NCBI GenBank assembly: GCA_025642065.1 | Contig: JAODUP010000150.1 | Span: forward strand, 310,001 to 374,000 | Length of the DNA: 64,000 bases | Direction: 5' to 3' | From: Paralvinella palmiformis | Taxonomy: Eukaryota; Annelida; Polychaeta; Terebellida; Alvinellidae | Part shown: one piece after another, positions 24,580 to 38,700 of the stretch | Numbering within the stretch: the first letter of the stretch is position 1 | Layout: every line of letters starts with the position of its first letter | The notes under the pieces: model-generated | What the model was told of the DNA's origin: nothing | The model's database searches: none | The model's input: the letters and a program-made list of their open reading frames with translations, nothing else | Translations under genes and position numbers: made by a program

Positions 24580-27500
24580 CTAAAATATAACTTTAAAGAA
24601 AGCTATTTATAAATATACAAAGTAGATATTAAAACCTGTCATAAGAGACCACATTTGGGGCTCCATCAGATTGACCTTAAAGTCATCTTGTAAGGACGGG
24701 TATTACTGGCTATGACCAAACAGGGCTAATGAAAATAAGAGATTTATTATTGTGGAGATATTTGTTAAAGGTAGGTAGTCACAATAACATATTTGCTGTA
24801 TTTATGTGTACATAGAGGTAGCATTTTTAGGTTGAAGTCTTTCCTGTCGCTGAATCAAAGAGCAGTAACTTATCATGTAAACAGTGAGCTGTTGGCTGGC
24901 TTACAACTTGTGATTGTCAAGATATATTTGTTGGCTTTTTGTGATGGGTAAATAAGATAATCATATCACACTGATGACAGATAAAAATTTGTTTTGTTAT
25001 GTACATTTGTATGGCGTTTGTCATTGCTGAATAGTGAATAGTATACATTTATAGCACTTATATATGTTCTCTAATTAGAGCTGTTTAGCCCTTTCTACCA
25101 GCAGTCTAAAAGATTTTGGTGATCGGTTTGCATTTACGTATTCTGTGAGGTGATGTTTGCTTAATATTAAACAGTATGATCGATATTATTGTACTGTTGT
25201 GAAGAAAAGAAAAAAACCATTTGATCCAATCAGAAATATCTCGGTAGAAGATTCAGTTAAATCAACTCAAAGGTCATGTTCTAAGGTCAGAAAGCTCCAA
25301 GATACTATTCTAGATGTTTATTAGCTGATCATTTAGATATAATCAGACCACTCGTAATTCAGTGAAAAGAAGTTCAGTTTTGATTGCCAGAATTACATAA
25401 AAGGACAGATCACTTTAATTGATCAGAAGATAACTTTTGAAATTTTGAAAGAATTCAGAAGTTGGATTTGTGACTGATAGCACGAGAAATAGAGAATGGC
25501 AAATACTACAAGAGGTGGTGATTTGTTTCACATAATATATATCTATTGGTTTTTATTTTGAAAATCAGTTGTGTTCTTTTAGTTTAGTCATTAGTACCCA
25601 TGTCATGGCTTGAACTGAGAGTGAACACGCACAATTGTGTTTATTGTTATTGTTTTAATAATTCAAAAATGTTTTAATGTGCTAACCACTGTGATGGTTC
25701 AGCTGTTAGGGAAGGCATACAGGCGTGTATGCTAATAAATATTGATATTTAAATATATAAACCTTTTATGTGAAAATTAATACAGTTGTTTGTGAGCTTT
25801 TATTTTACATCACAGCTTTATATTATGATAATCGTTCAAAATATCTTTATAATCCGGCTCCACTATAACACAGTGCCTGGTGCCCATAGCTCATAGACCA
25901 TCTTAGAAGTGGATTGTGGAGAGCAGTAGTTGATGGGACATTTCCCTATATATTGTCTTTGTTCATGAATGTGAAATTAACCACATCATTGCATAATATA
26001 GAGAATTCACTCAACACTTTGATGTATTTTCGTGTATATGACATAATACAATTATTTTAATCCAGTTAGAACAATGAGTTGTGGCAATATCGCTAACATT
26101 TATGTTACTATGTTGCATGTCACAAGTGCTGCTTGACATTTGTTCATACACCAGAAATCCCATCAATGGTAGCAACTATCTTAGTCATTAAATTGTTTTG
26201 TTTATACATTGATTTGAGATAAAAATAATCAGAATTATTTTATGGACAGAGTCACATTCTGTGGAGTTAGGTCATCACATGTGATATGACCAAATGAAAG
26301 CTTCCACTTTAATGTTTTGTTTTACAATTAAGCTCCAGTTAGTTGTCCATTTCTTTCATTTAAATCAGTTACTAATGACAACCTGGGTAATGGATGACCA
26401 TTGGTAAAGTTTTAGGTTCAAGTGAGTGCAGACTGTTAAAATGAAGTTTGTATTTTTATGAATAGTGAAGGGCCTATGATATGCAAAGATATTCTGTAGA
26501 CTTACTGTGGAAAATCAGCAAAACTTTAGTATCTTCTAAAGGTACTACCTCTACATCATATCTCCTTCTGTGTTATATACTGGCCCACACTATAGTAGAG
26601 CCGGATTGTATAGACATTACAAGTGTCTCATATTTATTGATGAGAGAATTATTACTGAAGATCATATTATAATAATGATGATAATTTGTTAATATTTCTC
26701 TCCCAGGTCTTATCACAAACGAGACCAAGGAATGGGCACATTTTACAGACAGTAGTTCTAAACACGACACCTCATCATTGAGTTCAGAAGCAGACAGTGT
26801 TGAGGATGTTTGGAGTATAACGGATGAACAAAGAGAATATTACATCAATCAGTTCAAGACGATGCAACCTGATGTTAGAGGAGTCATATCTGGTAACTTA
26901 TATTTTCCAATCACCAAAAATCCTCGAATTGTTTTATTATAATTAAGGTTATTTATTAGCCCTTAATTATTTTAGCTATACTCAAAATGGCAACTTTTTA
27001 CTTTTTTCTTTGTCAGAAATATACACGGTGTATTTTGATGATAAATTTATTAAAATAACTTAAACTGACATAAATCATTGAATTTTAGCACTAGTTGTGG
27101 TGTAGTTGATATACTTTATGACTAGTGCTGATTGAGGTACTTACCAACATAAACCCCTACATTAAATGTATTCTAAGACATAATAGTCTCCATTTTAATA
27201 TAGATGTAATATGATTGTCTTACATTATACTTTTAATCAAATCAATCCCAAACTAGACAATAATAACTGTATTTTTGACACAGTTTGTGTTGTTTGTGTG
27301 GATTTTAAAATTTACATTTATTTCTCTTAAAATATCCCACTTGCTGTTTGACCCTAACCTATCACAAACATTTCAAGAGCACACAATGTTATCATTGCTA
27401 CTATATATAAATGGTTGGTAAGATTATGCGATGGTAACTGAAGCCAGTTGACAGATCTAATCTGATTTGTTCAGCATTCATTAATGAGTGTTAATAATAG

Positions 27501-30500
27501 GAAGTTACTAGGCCAGAAAAACTTCTGTTTTGAACTGGGCTACCGATGGTTGAAAGAAGTAATTATAATTTTCAATCACTGTAATTTCACAGTAGAATAT
27601 TTTGCCCTAGACAGATGAGTATGGTATCAGATATTACTGAATAGTTGACACCTTGTCATTTGGATTGCTGTTATGAAATAAAAATAATTATTATTTATTA
27701 ACAGCATTAATGGAATTGTAGATATTCAAATTTGAATACACTCATCACAACATCCTAAATAAATTTATGGAGAAGTAAAATGACTAGATAAACACACTAA
27801 CTGATGCAATAATAAGGCTTCCTGTTGTTTATTCAATGAATATCACAGAAAGTTTTGAATAAATATCTAATGAGCTCTAATGCTGGCAGTCCTTTACTCT
27901 TTTAGTTTTACAATTTAATTTTTTTAATTCAGTAAAAAATAAGTTCTGATTGAAGAAATTAGCAGTTATGAATGTTCAACTTCAAGGTTTTGACTTAGAT
28001 GTAGTCTTTGCTTGTTATAAGCTCCACTTAACCTTTTAAATATACACGATGCCTACAAGTATTGCCTCATACAGGCCCAATGATGCCTCGAGGCATCACC
28101 CAGTGGAGGCCCCACGCTGCTTACAGGCATTGCAAAACGTGCGTATTTGTTTACGTTTTGCAGGATATCCTGTGGCATTGTTTACATCCTGTTGTGACAC
28201 TGATTTGTTATAATCCGGTGAGAGAAAAAGTTTCATATCTATGAGATTTTCTTTAACATTCTTCTCAGCATTTGTTAGCAGTGGCTCTTTTTTGTGGCAT
28301 TTATGATGGAAAATGACTGGTTTAATAGTGATAGTGATAGATCAGACTTTGAATGGTTTGTGTAGGATGAGATCAGAGAATATCAGTGAAGACTACAAGA
28401 AAGAGTTGCAAGTGAAGGCATATATATAACCTCAGTCATACAAATAAAACAACACCTTACTGTTAAATATTAATAATATTTTCATCTCAATGCATACTTC
28501 AGAAACACAAATCTTACAGATTGCACCATAACTGGACAAATTGTGCGAACCTAGAGAGTAGTTGCAACTTGCTCTGAATGAACCACCAATAATGCTTTTC
28601 AACCAAATATGCATCTTCAACCATTACGATTTCTGCAGAATCATTACGATTTTCTGTTCTTCATTACGCCTGTACTCTGAAAACTACAATAAATCTGCCT
28701 TTTTCCGTAACAGTCTTAGCTGCACACTTTATCACACAGCAGTTGACCTTTCTAATGATATAGAATATTTGACTAAATATGGATATCTATCAACTGATTT
28801 GTCAGTTTCTTGTATTTGTTGCATTTTACCAATATTTAACTTTGCCATGGGGCAGTTTATTGGTAAATATGGGGGTATAAATTAAGAATGCATATTTAAA
28901 TATGTATTTATAGGGTTAATAATATGTTTGTTATGTCAATAGTTTTTACACCTTTTTAAGGTATGGATTTTGTGAAATACATATACTTTGATTTGTATCA
29001 TTTCTGTAAGATAGATAAATGTAATTATATCAGATAGAACTTGTTATGTATATTGTATTTTAATATTATGCTTGGAATTGTAAAATTTTATTATGGGCAG
29101 TTTTTTATTTTTTTTAAACTTTATCATAAAGTTTTGTTGTCTTGATGTTATTAATTATCTCAATTAGCTTCAACACAATCAACATATTATGGTTTTATGA
29201 TCTAAAACACAAACATATACACACACACAAACACACCACTTAGTCACAGACTGTCTTTTCACTTTCAGTTTCTTTTTAATAGGTACTTTTCTGTTTCCAT
29301 TCAGGTGCTGTTGCAAAGGAGTTCTTTGAGAAATCCAGATTACCAGTCGCAGAATTGTCCAAGATATGGTAAGGAAAATAAAGTGTTAGTGTGATGGTCA
29401 TGTTAGAGTGTATTCAAATTGGTTGTGTAATGTTTGTTACGGATTTTGATGAAGATTGAGGTAACTTGCTGAGAAGGCAGATTTTAAAAAAAACTTTGTA
29501 TAGAAATGTTCTGTGTTTTTTTTAAGACTAAAAGCTATTAAATTCTTTATTTTATCTTTATAGGCAGTTGTCAGACGTGAATCGTGATGGTGCTTTGTCA
29601 TTGGAGGAGTTCTGTACAGCAATGCATTTAGTTGTTCTACGCAGAAATGAAATAGAATTGCCAGACCACTTGCCTCCTGCACTTATACCTTATGTACCTT
29701 TAAATCCAGGTTGATACCGATTATCAGATCTTAATGAAATTAGTTCTATGTCTATGTGGCTGAAGGTTTAAAACTTCATATTTGAAATTAGTGCATTTAC
29801 ATTTTAGTAGTGTAGATAAAACTATATCATTTTAAATATTTTTCGTGTTGTTTATTAACTGTTACTTTTCTTATTTGTTAAGAAGAGCCATTTGCGGCAG
29901 ACTTGCCACCTGGAAGTACAATAAAGAAAATATCGCCCACACCTCCCTCACCGGCACCTCCTACTCAGGTAAACTATATTAATTCTTAGTTAATATAAAG
30001 ATATTAACCATTTTTGTGTTGCATTAGTTAGATTTGCTTAAATTTATTCCTTGCTTCATAAGAATCAAAGATCGACTTTAAAACAGGTGTTTGTATTGAT
30101 TTCACATTAGTATCAATGAGTGAAGGTTTTAGTTAAGGATTGATTTGTTATGATGTTAAAACAAATCTTTTATCGCATAAATTTGCAATATGTGCTATGC
30201 ATTGATGATCAGATTTATTTATTATTTGCATCTTCATATATTTGGCAAAATGTCTAAAATATTTAGGTCTGAAATATGTTTTATCACAAAAATATCTCCA
30301 TTCAGAAGCCACTATATAGGAATTATTAACACTAATGATAACACATTATGATATAGAACAAGTTTTAGAGTGACAGAGAAATTAGAGATGAAATGTTAAA
30401 ATATGAATAAGTCTTAATTATTATCATTTACCAATAATTAATTAAATAATTGTTTTAATTCATTTATAGTATGTGTATTTTGAAAATGGTGGAAGTATGA

Positions 30501-30631
30501 TCTTGTAAATATGTCTTTGTATTAAATTAAAAGGTGTTAATCCTGAAGATTTTCTATTAATTAAAGCATTATCAATCCCTACTAAAGTTGAAGATGTTAA
30601 GCTTTTTCCTCACCATATATAAATATAGTAC

Positions 30632-30682
<51 letters not shown>

Positions 30683-31396
30683 AATGTGTTATTAAAATAA
30701 ACTTAGTTAACTAGGAACATTGTATTATAATATTGGTTTGGTATTGTGGTAACAGTGTACCTGTTACTGCCCAAAGCCTGGATCACCTGGATTCTCTTTA
30801 GTATTAAAATTAAATATTAAAATAATTCAGACTGCGGAACATTTGTACATAATAGTCATAACACTCCTGTATGTGAACACCTTTGATTAACATCCATTTT
30901 CTGAATGACTACTTGGAAGAACATAGTTTTGCATTGTTTTAATTATAAACATCATAAACTGGTGGTTGTCACCACATCAGATATTACAAAAGAAATATGT
31001 AAACACTAATAAATAGAGGATATGTTTACAGCAAAATGTAAGAAATTGTTCCCCAATTGTACTTAGTGAACCTTTCTCACTTGGGCAGCACATATGGACC
31101 AATCTACCCTGCACTGAGTTACTTCTAACACCCATCCCTGTCCTCTGAACATCACCCTGAATTCCCTGAAACCATCAATTTTCTTTTGGTAATGTTAAAT
31201 TTCAACCCTTTTCCTTCGTGCCTTCCAATCTCAATACCTTCTCCTTCAACTATGACCTCAGCCACCAGCATCGTATCATATACACAGAATAGCTCCTATG
31301 GCAATCCCTCCTTGGTCAGTGATTCCTTAACAATAATACCCACATGAATAATAATGAACTCTGTACTGATCCCTGATGTACACCTGCCTTAACCTT

Positions 31397-31437
<41 letters not shown>

Positions 31438-32675
31438 CATTGATAGCGCTAACGTAATACAGCTAGTAGTAGTAGTAATACACTGAGCTCCATATCTCCA
31501 TTATCATCACAACAGCTTGCTTTACGACAGTGTTTGCCACCTTCCATTTATTATTACCATCACTGGTAGTCATATTATACAGATTTTACTGTAGTTAGTT
31601 GATTCATCCTTACTTAGTTCTAGATGTTCAGTGGTATAATGACTAATTAAAACCTTCCTCGTCCAAAGCCTCCCCTGTACCCGAAGTTAGCATGCTGTAT
31701 ATAATATCTATTTGCTTACAGTGGGCCAGCAGTGGTTATGGCCATGGGCCTGAATCACCTACATCTAGCTCAGTATCATCGCCTGGCTCCAAACCTACAC
31801 CAGTCAACTTTGATTATAAACCAATCATAGCAGATGCTGTAAGTGTGTGTGTGTGTGTGTCTGTCTGTGTGTGTGTGTGTGTCTGTCTGTCTGTCTGTGT
31901 GTGTCTGTCTGTCTGTCTGTGTGTGAACATGAATATAAATTATCTTGATCTTAAATATGTATTATGTTTTGCCTGTCATTAACTATCACTGAACTAGAAA
32001 ATATATGATGATAAATAAATTTGTTTAATTCTCATATTGTTTATGGTATCCGTATCTAGGAGTCTAAGATAATTCATCCTGTAGCACTGAGGATGTCACC
32101 AGATGGACACGCTGTACCTTTTGATGAACCAGATCCTGGGAAAGGTAATGCTAGTCTTGATTATATATACTACAGCTTAATTCACAGAGAGATAGACATA
32201 CAGACAGGGGGAGAGAGATAGGTAGACAGAGAGACATAGGCAGACAGACACTGACAAATAGATAAATACAGGCAGGCAGACAGAGAGTTAAATACAGGCA
32301 GGCAAATAGACAAAGATCAAGACAGATGCAAGGAAAGAGACAAATGAACAGACACAGGCATAGACAAAAAAGACTGACATATACAAGCACAAACAGACAG
32401 AAGGACACATGTATGTTTTGAGCGATCGTGGTCTGGGCTAACCAATGCCATCATGTGTGTGTGTGTGTGTGTGTCTCCTAAAACACACATTTGTTTTAAC
32501 TTATACACTTCACATTACTTCAGGTTATGATGTTGATCAGCCTGTAGTTAGTCCTACAGGTTACCATGGTGACGTGATAGATGAGACGACAGGCCAGTCA
32601 CTGCCTGCTTTTGCACCTGGAGCCATACAAGGAAGACCTAGACCTACACCTAAAAAAACACAGTCAGGTAATCAT

Positions 32676-32711
<36 letters not shown>

Positions 32712-35700
32712 ACACTGTAATATTATGGTAGAACCTATCCTAAGAGATCATCTCTAGCATTAGTTCAAATGATGTTTATAAAGAGGAATTTAGTGATATT
32801 AATAAGAGACATTAAATATAACTGACTAGTTAATTGTGACAATAATAAATATAAGAAGATTTGGGATGTAGCTACCAGTTCTATATTTTATCTGATGTTT
32901 AATCTTTGATATCTGGTCTACCATAGAGTTAATCCTTGACCTTTTGGTTGTCATGATGTATACACACCCTCCCATGATCATAACACAGTGATATAATGTT
33001 TATATATACAAAAGTTTATATGATATAAACTATTGTAACTCCTGATTATCTGGCATATCTGATTATAACATCAGTTGCCTTTAATAAATTCCAAATAGTG
33101 CAGTTAACATAGTGACAATTAGTTGAAAATATGATTACCCCAATTCTTCAAAAACAACATTGGCTACCTGTTTGATGACGTAGTTTAATATTTGTGTGAA
33201 CTTTCATCCATTAAAAGGTCAACCAAAGACCTCAGGTTATCCAGTCAGATATTATTACAGATACATGTGTCGTATGATATAATTGTTTGTTTAGTGTCAC
33301 TGCTTCCATTTTGTGGATAGATTTTACGTGTGTCATCTTTCGAAAAGTATAAATCTATTCTTAAAAACTCACTTGTTCAAGTTGGTTTTAAATGGTAAAT
33401 AATATTTGAAAATTTGGTTTTAAATATATGTTACTGGCTGTGTTCATTAAATCTACAACACAGAATGTATTTACATGAAATATATTTTTGGTAATACATC
33501 TTTTAGTAATAACTCTTTTGGAAAGTTATTTACTTCATTGAGTAATGCAACACATTTATTTACATTAGGATCTAAATGTTTTTTTTTTGCTTTATTACAC
33601 ACATGAAATATAGATAGCCATAAACAAAATGGGTCCATATATTTCCCATCGAGATAAATATATGCGTTACCCTGTTCAAATCATAGCTTTGTCATTTACT
33701 TCAAAAATACTGATTCATATTTTCATGAGTATATTTGGAGTATTAATGATTTTCTTCAGAGATTTTATAACTCTTTATGGGTCAATTTGACTTTGTAAGA
33801 AAAGTTGTATGTCAAATAAAGATATTGTCATAATAATCCGTATGTATTGATTAAGTTGTCTTCTATTTTGTCTCTCAGTACCTGGTCCTACTGTTGACGT
33901 AATGGTCCCACAGCCTCGTCTCTTACCACCCCCCACTAGTCAGGACCACGCCACTGCTGCTGGGGATCGTCCCATCACACTGCCTGGTGTAGGTGGGACC
34001 AGTGAGGTGGCACCACTACCTCCACCACGTCCAAAGTCTGGTCATTCACGTAGCTCATCTCTGGATAACCAACTGATTGATTTTTCTGATCACAGAACTG
34101 ACAGTAAGTGTGTTAGTTCATTTTATAATCCTGTATAATTCATCAGCTTTGGCAGATACTTAATGACATTTTGTTGTTTTTAAGTTGGCACACTGTGTGC
34201 TGGTCTGTGTACCAAAAGGGATTTAAAAGGAGACAAAATCAAATGAGGCTTTTCCCTCACTCAGTTACTTACGTTGGGGGAAGAGGAAATGGCCTGATTT
34301 GTTTTTAATTTTTTTTTATAAATTTCAGTCACTCACTTACTGCCTCCCTCCATTAATAATTAGATTATATTAATTGTCTTTCTACAGGGCACCCACAGCA
34401 CAGGGAAAACAGGGAAGATTACCTGAATTTTTTCCCTTCAGGGAAAACACAGGGAATTTAAAAATACAGGGAAACACAGGGAATTTTTATGCCTTCATTC
34501 CAATTTTATAGCATTGGGGTGGATTGAGGCTGGGAAATTGATTTTTGAAATCTTGTGGGTACCCTTTTGTAATTTATTGCAAGATACCAAAAGTCTAGTC
34601 TTGGTAATAATTATATAAACACAGGTCTCTTATACAAATTTATAATATTCCAAGCTGTCCATCACAAACACATCAAGATACACAGTTTGCCCAATATCTC
34701 TATGATCTATGCATTTTTGTTACGCTGTGACTTCCTCATTTTAATGTTGATCATACTTTAGGGACACATCATTAGACGACTTGTATCAACCAGAGAGATG
34801 TAGTGTTCTCTCCACCTACACCTTTCTCCTCATGATACGTTGTTTCAGTCCAACCACATTCAGTATGTAACTATTGTTGATAACAGAGTTACAGAGTTGT
34901 TAGTTAGCTTTTTGGATCTGTGTGCACTATTATATTCATATCTAAAGGGTGTTTCATCTTTCACTTTGCTTTATTACATTTGGAGGTCACTCAGCCCATT
35001 TAGCCTACCAAGTGGACAAAAGTCAATCATCATCATCATCCTGATGAACTAGTTGGAACAAATTCCAAAATATTGTAATAATTAGTTTGACTGCTGTCCT
35101 CCGGGTAAACAAATGGATTAGGAACACCTCAGTCATGAGCTGACAAATTATTTCTGATATGCCACTACTTGGCTCCTGTTGACACACACCTTTTTCGTGA
35201 CTGTCTGACTCACTCTCAACTTCAGTAGTTCTTTCCACATTTCTAGTCTTTGCTCTGTTTGTTCTTTCATATTTGAGTGGATGTTTGAGAGGATGGTTCA
35301 ATGCTAGTTACATCGCTTTGGTTGTTTTTATAGTTTTATCTTTGTATGTACCACACTGTAAGATCAAGACGAATTGAATCAAAATGGTTAGACGGAATTG
35401 AGACGTATATATGGGTTTTGTTGTCTTAAATGTGATGTTTTTCTTTGATGTCATTTAAATAACATGGATGTGGATATTTTAAATTGTGATGCTGGGGAGT
35501 ATTTTCTTACATACACACACACTATCACTTCATGGATACACATAAATGGACAGTCCATGGTTTCAGATGTGGTAGTATTAGTTATCCTAAACTGGTTATG
35601 AGAGTCCTGGTTTGGTAAATCCAAATATCTGGATCACTTCTCTAAATCTTACCCTATCTATCAACTTCCCTCTATCATATGCCGTGATCTGATACATCAT

Positions 35701-38700
35701 TCACTCCCCCCCCCTCCTCTTCCAGTAAGATGATGTTGTTGCTGAATGTCTTTACCTCTGTTAAAATTTCCACATTTATGTTAGATATATATTTACAAAT
35801 ATAATTGTCAAAGTCATCTGTTATGTCAGTTACTGGTGTAAAGTAACGTTGATAATACTAGAGAATAATTCATGTACCTTGGGATTTACTTCCTACTTAT
35901 TTATTGAGAAATGCCTTGTTTATTTTAAGGAATGAATCAGTCGATGCCACCACCAGCTGTACCTCCGAGGGCTGGAACTAAAGAGGTTTTATATCTAACC
36001 TACATTATCTATGTTATTTTTAAATTAGGTTATCTACGTCGTGTCTAAAAACTCAAATATCCATTGGCAAAATTACTACAAGATACGAGCAAGTATATCT
36101 GTCTCTTTGTCTATCCATTTATCTCTCTCTCTCTGTGTGTGCTATATTTATACATGTAACTGTTTTTGACAGGGTGTAGGGTTTACTGATAGTGGTGAGT
36201 TGGCTGCCAGTAATGATTCTATGGTAAGTTGTCAATCAATAAACATTACCATATTCTAATAGATGGTCATATAATAATAGCATTAATATATTTTCATGTT
36301 TTACAAGTTGAAAATATTTGTAATCTAGCAACCTTTACAAGAATTTTTATTTTGATTGCCATACTGATATTAATGCTAAAGATGAGAATCCATTTTATAC
36401 TGTTAGCAAGGCAGACTATACATTTTGGAACAACTAACCAGTAGACATAATTATGATGGTTTTAAATTCAATGATTTGTTAAATTAGAATCAATTAGCAT
36501 TTTATAAAAAGAAAGATAATATATCGCTTTTATGAAAAAACAAGTCTTTGAATTTCATTCAGACAAGTCACATTCTAATAACTCAGTCAAATCAATCAAA
36601 TATATCAGAATCATCGCAAAAAGGATAATAGATTAAAAACCTGTTGATGAATAGGCCCCTTGCCAAATACCCAATTTAACTCGCCAGATGGCGCTGATTC
36701 GATTTCCGGTGTGTACATCCATCTCACAATGCTATCAGGATCACAAATTACAACCAAATCAATTGAGGAGTTCCAACTGAACAAGTGACTTGTACATCTT
36801 AATTTTGCTTTGTTTTGTTTATGATCGAGGAAGAAGTTCACAGAATTGCATACACACTGCTTAAATGTAAATATTAAATGTATTTTTCGTGATTTTAAAT
36901 GGATAAGAAGCATAACAGACTGATGTATCACCCTCTGCCTTTCATGATTCACCGGCTCTAGCCAGAGCATGGCACCCGCCCATGAACCGAGTTTAATCTC
37001 CTGAACCCTGCCAAATATACAGTGACAAGTGTAATAATGTGTGTTGTTTGTAACACCAAATCTTGTAGAAATATGCAGTTTCATTTATTGGTTTGTCTTT
37101 GTTTGAATAACGGGAGAAAAAGTAGTCTGAAAAGTTGACATTTACTGTCATTCCTCATTCAGGCTGAGTGGGTGATTGGCTTCGTCATCATGATGACATA
37201 GCTGTCGTTGCAAATAACACCAGGGTCATGCATTCCACAACGTGTTCAAATGACAAAAGTTATTTAAAATTTAAATGTACATCTCCTGGGCAATTGCATG
37301 GATTATTATAATGCACGTTGTATCTACATATCTATTATAGGTACAATTGGACATTACAAAGTACATATGTTGATTTTATTTAGTGAAAAAGTATACATGA
37401 TATATGCATGACAAATTACATATATACAAACACATAAAAGGTCACTACCATTGATGAAATTATACATGCTACCAGGGTTGGGACCAATTACATCTGAAAG
37501 TACTCGAGTACATAGTTTTTATAAGTACAAGAACTTATTTTATCAATGCACTCAAGTACAAATGTGAGTACATTTCAACATTTTTCTCTACTATGAGTTC
37601 AACTATACACAGGCGATAGAGCACTAGAAATGATCCAATTATGTTATCAAACCACACGTGAAAACAATTCACATCTACTTGTACCTGGTTTTATGATCCA
37701 AAAACTGCGCTATGTAAGATATCATTTGGTAGGTTTAACTTTCTAATGATGAGATGCTTCTGGGTGAAATATGTGCTCTGAGCTACGTGACCTAATCCCA
37801 CGTCTTCAAGGTGCCAGTCAACTTCAAACAAGAATTATGATTAAATAAACAGCAAGAAAATTTTATCTATGTCTGAAATGGCAAGGGCTGACCTGATTTA
37901 TTCAGAAAATGTGTATTTCATTATCCAAATCCAACCATCCGATGGCTCAAACATCCACAGAAAAATGTAAACAAAATGGGAAAACAGCAAAGTCAGACAT
38001 GGCCTTTGCTGTCATAATCGTGTTCCCGGGCATATAAAATAATTTTTTCTTGGTATAATGACATACTAGACATAATTAATTTGTTCAGCACATTCTATTG
38101 ATTAACTTATGTCCTTACATGAATCGTGTCAAATTGATTTGAATGAGAAAAAAGAAAGTTTTGTCGAGCTCTGATTTTATCACAGTGCCAGCTTATGGGC
38201 AATCATCAACAGCTGCTTGTTTATGCACCATGGATATCGCTAAAACAGTTCTGCCACCTGTTCACCAAGTGGTGAAACATTCGATCTGGCAAGGGAGCCA
38301 TTAGCATAGTTTATAACAAAACATTTATTGAATGAATAAAAGAACTTAAAGGAAGCCACATATCATAACTTTAAACTAAGACAAGCCAAAAGAGTCGATA
38401 ATAAAAGAAACTACAAGAAAGCCAAATGTGTTTAGTGGACCAAGTTATGAGTTTTGAATAGTTTAACAGTGAAATGATAGCATTGTGATAAATTATCCTT
38501 GATGACATCAGCGTACCTCAGCATCCTGAGGTAGCCAAAAAATTCTTATTATAATCCTTGATAATGTAGTATCTGACAAAACTTGGAGATGGTTACAGGG
38601 CCCCAAAAAATCAGTTGCCCGGATGACTGGGGCAAGTATATTTTCATGCCGGGTTAGTGCTGATCACTGATGACTTGCTTGTTTGGGCAAGTGCCTTTTT

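Larger units (their letters stand above)
26893..29304. other. REPS1: REPS intron 7
   Basis: No exon seen. Contains the palindrome at 28081-28098 and the hairpin at 28132-28161. A short frame near 28304 ([18 protein letters not shown]) looks acidic and protein-like but stops at once. Confidence 0.4.

Noticed and set aside
36611..37084. 157-codon minus-strand ORF
   Set aside because: No recognisable domain, no convincing splice or promoter context, and it lies antisense in a REPS intron.
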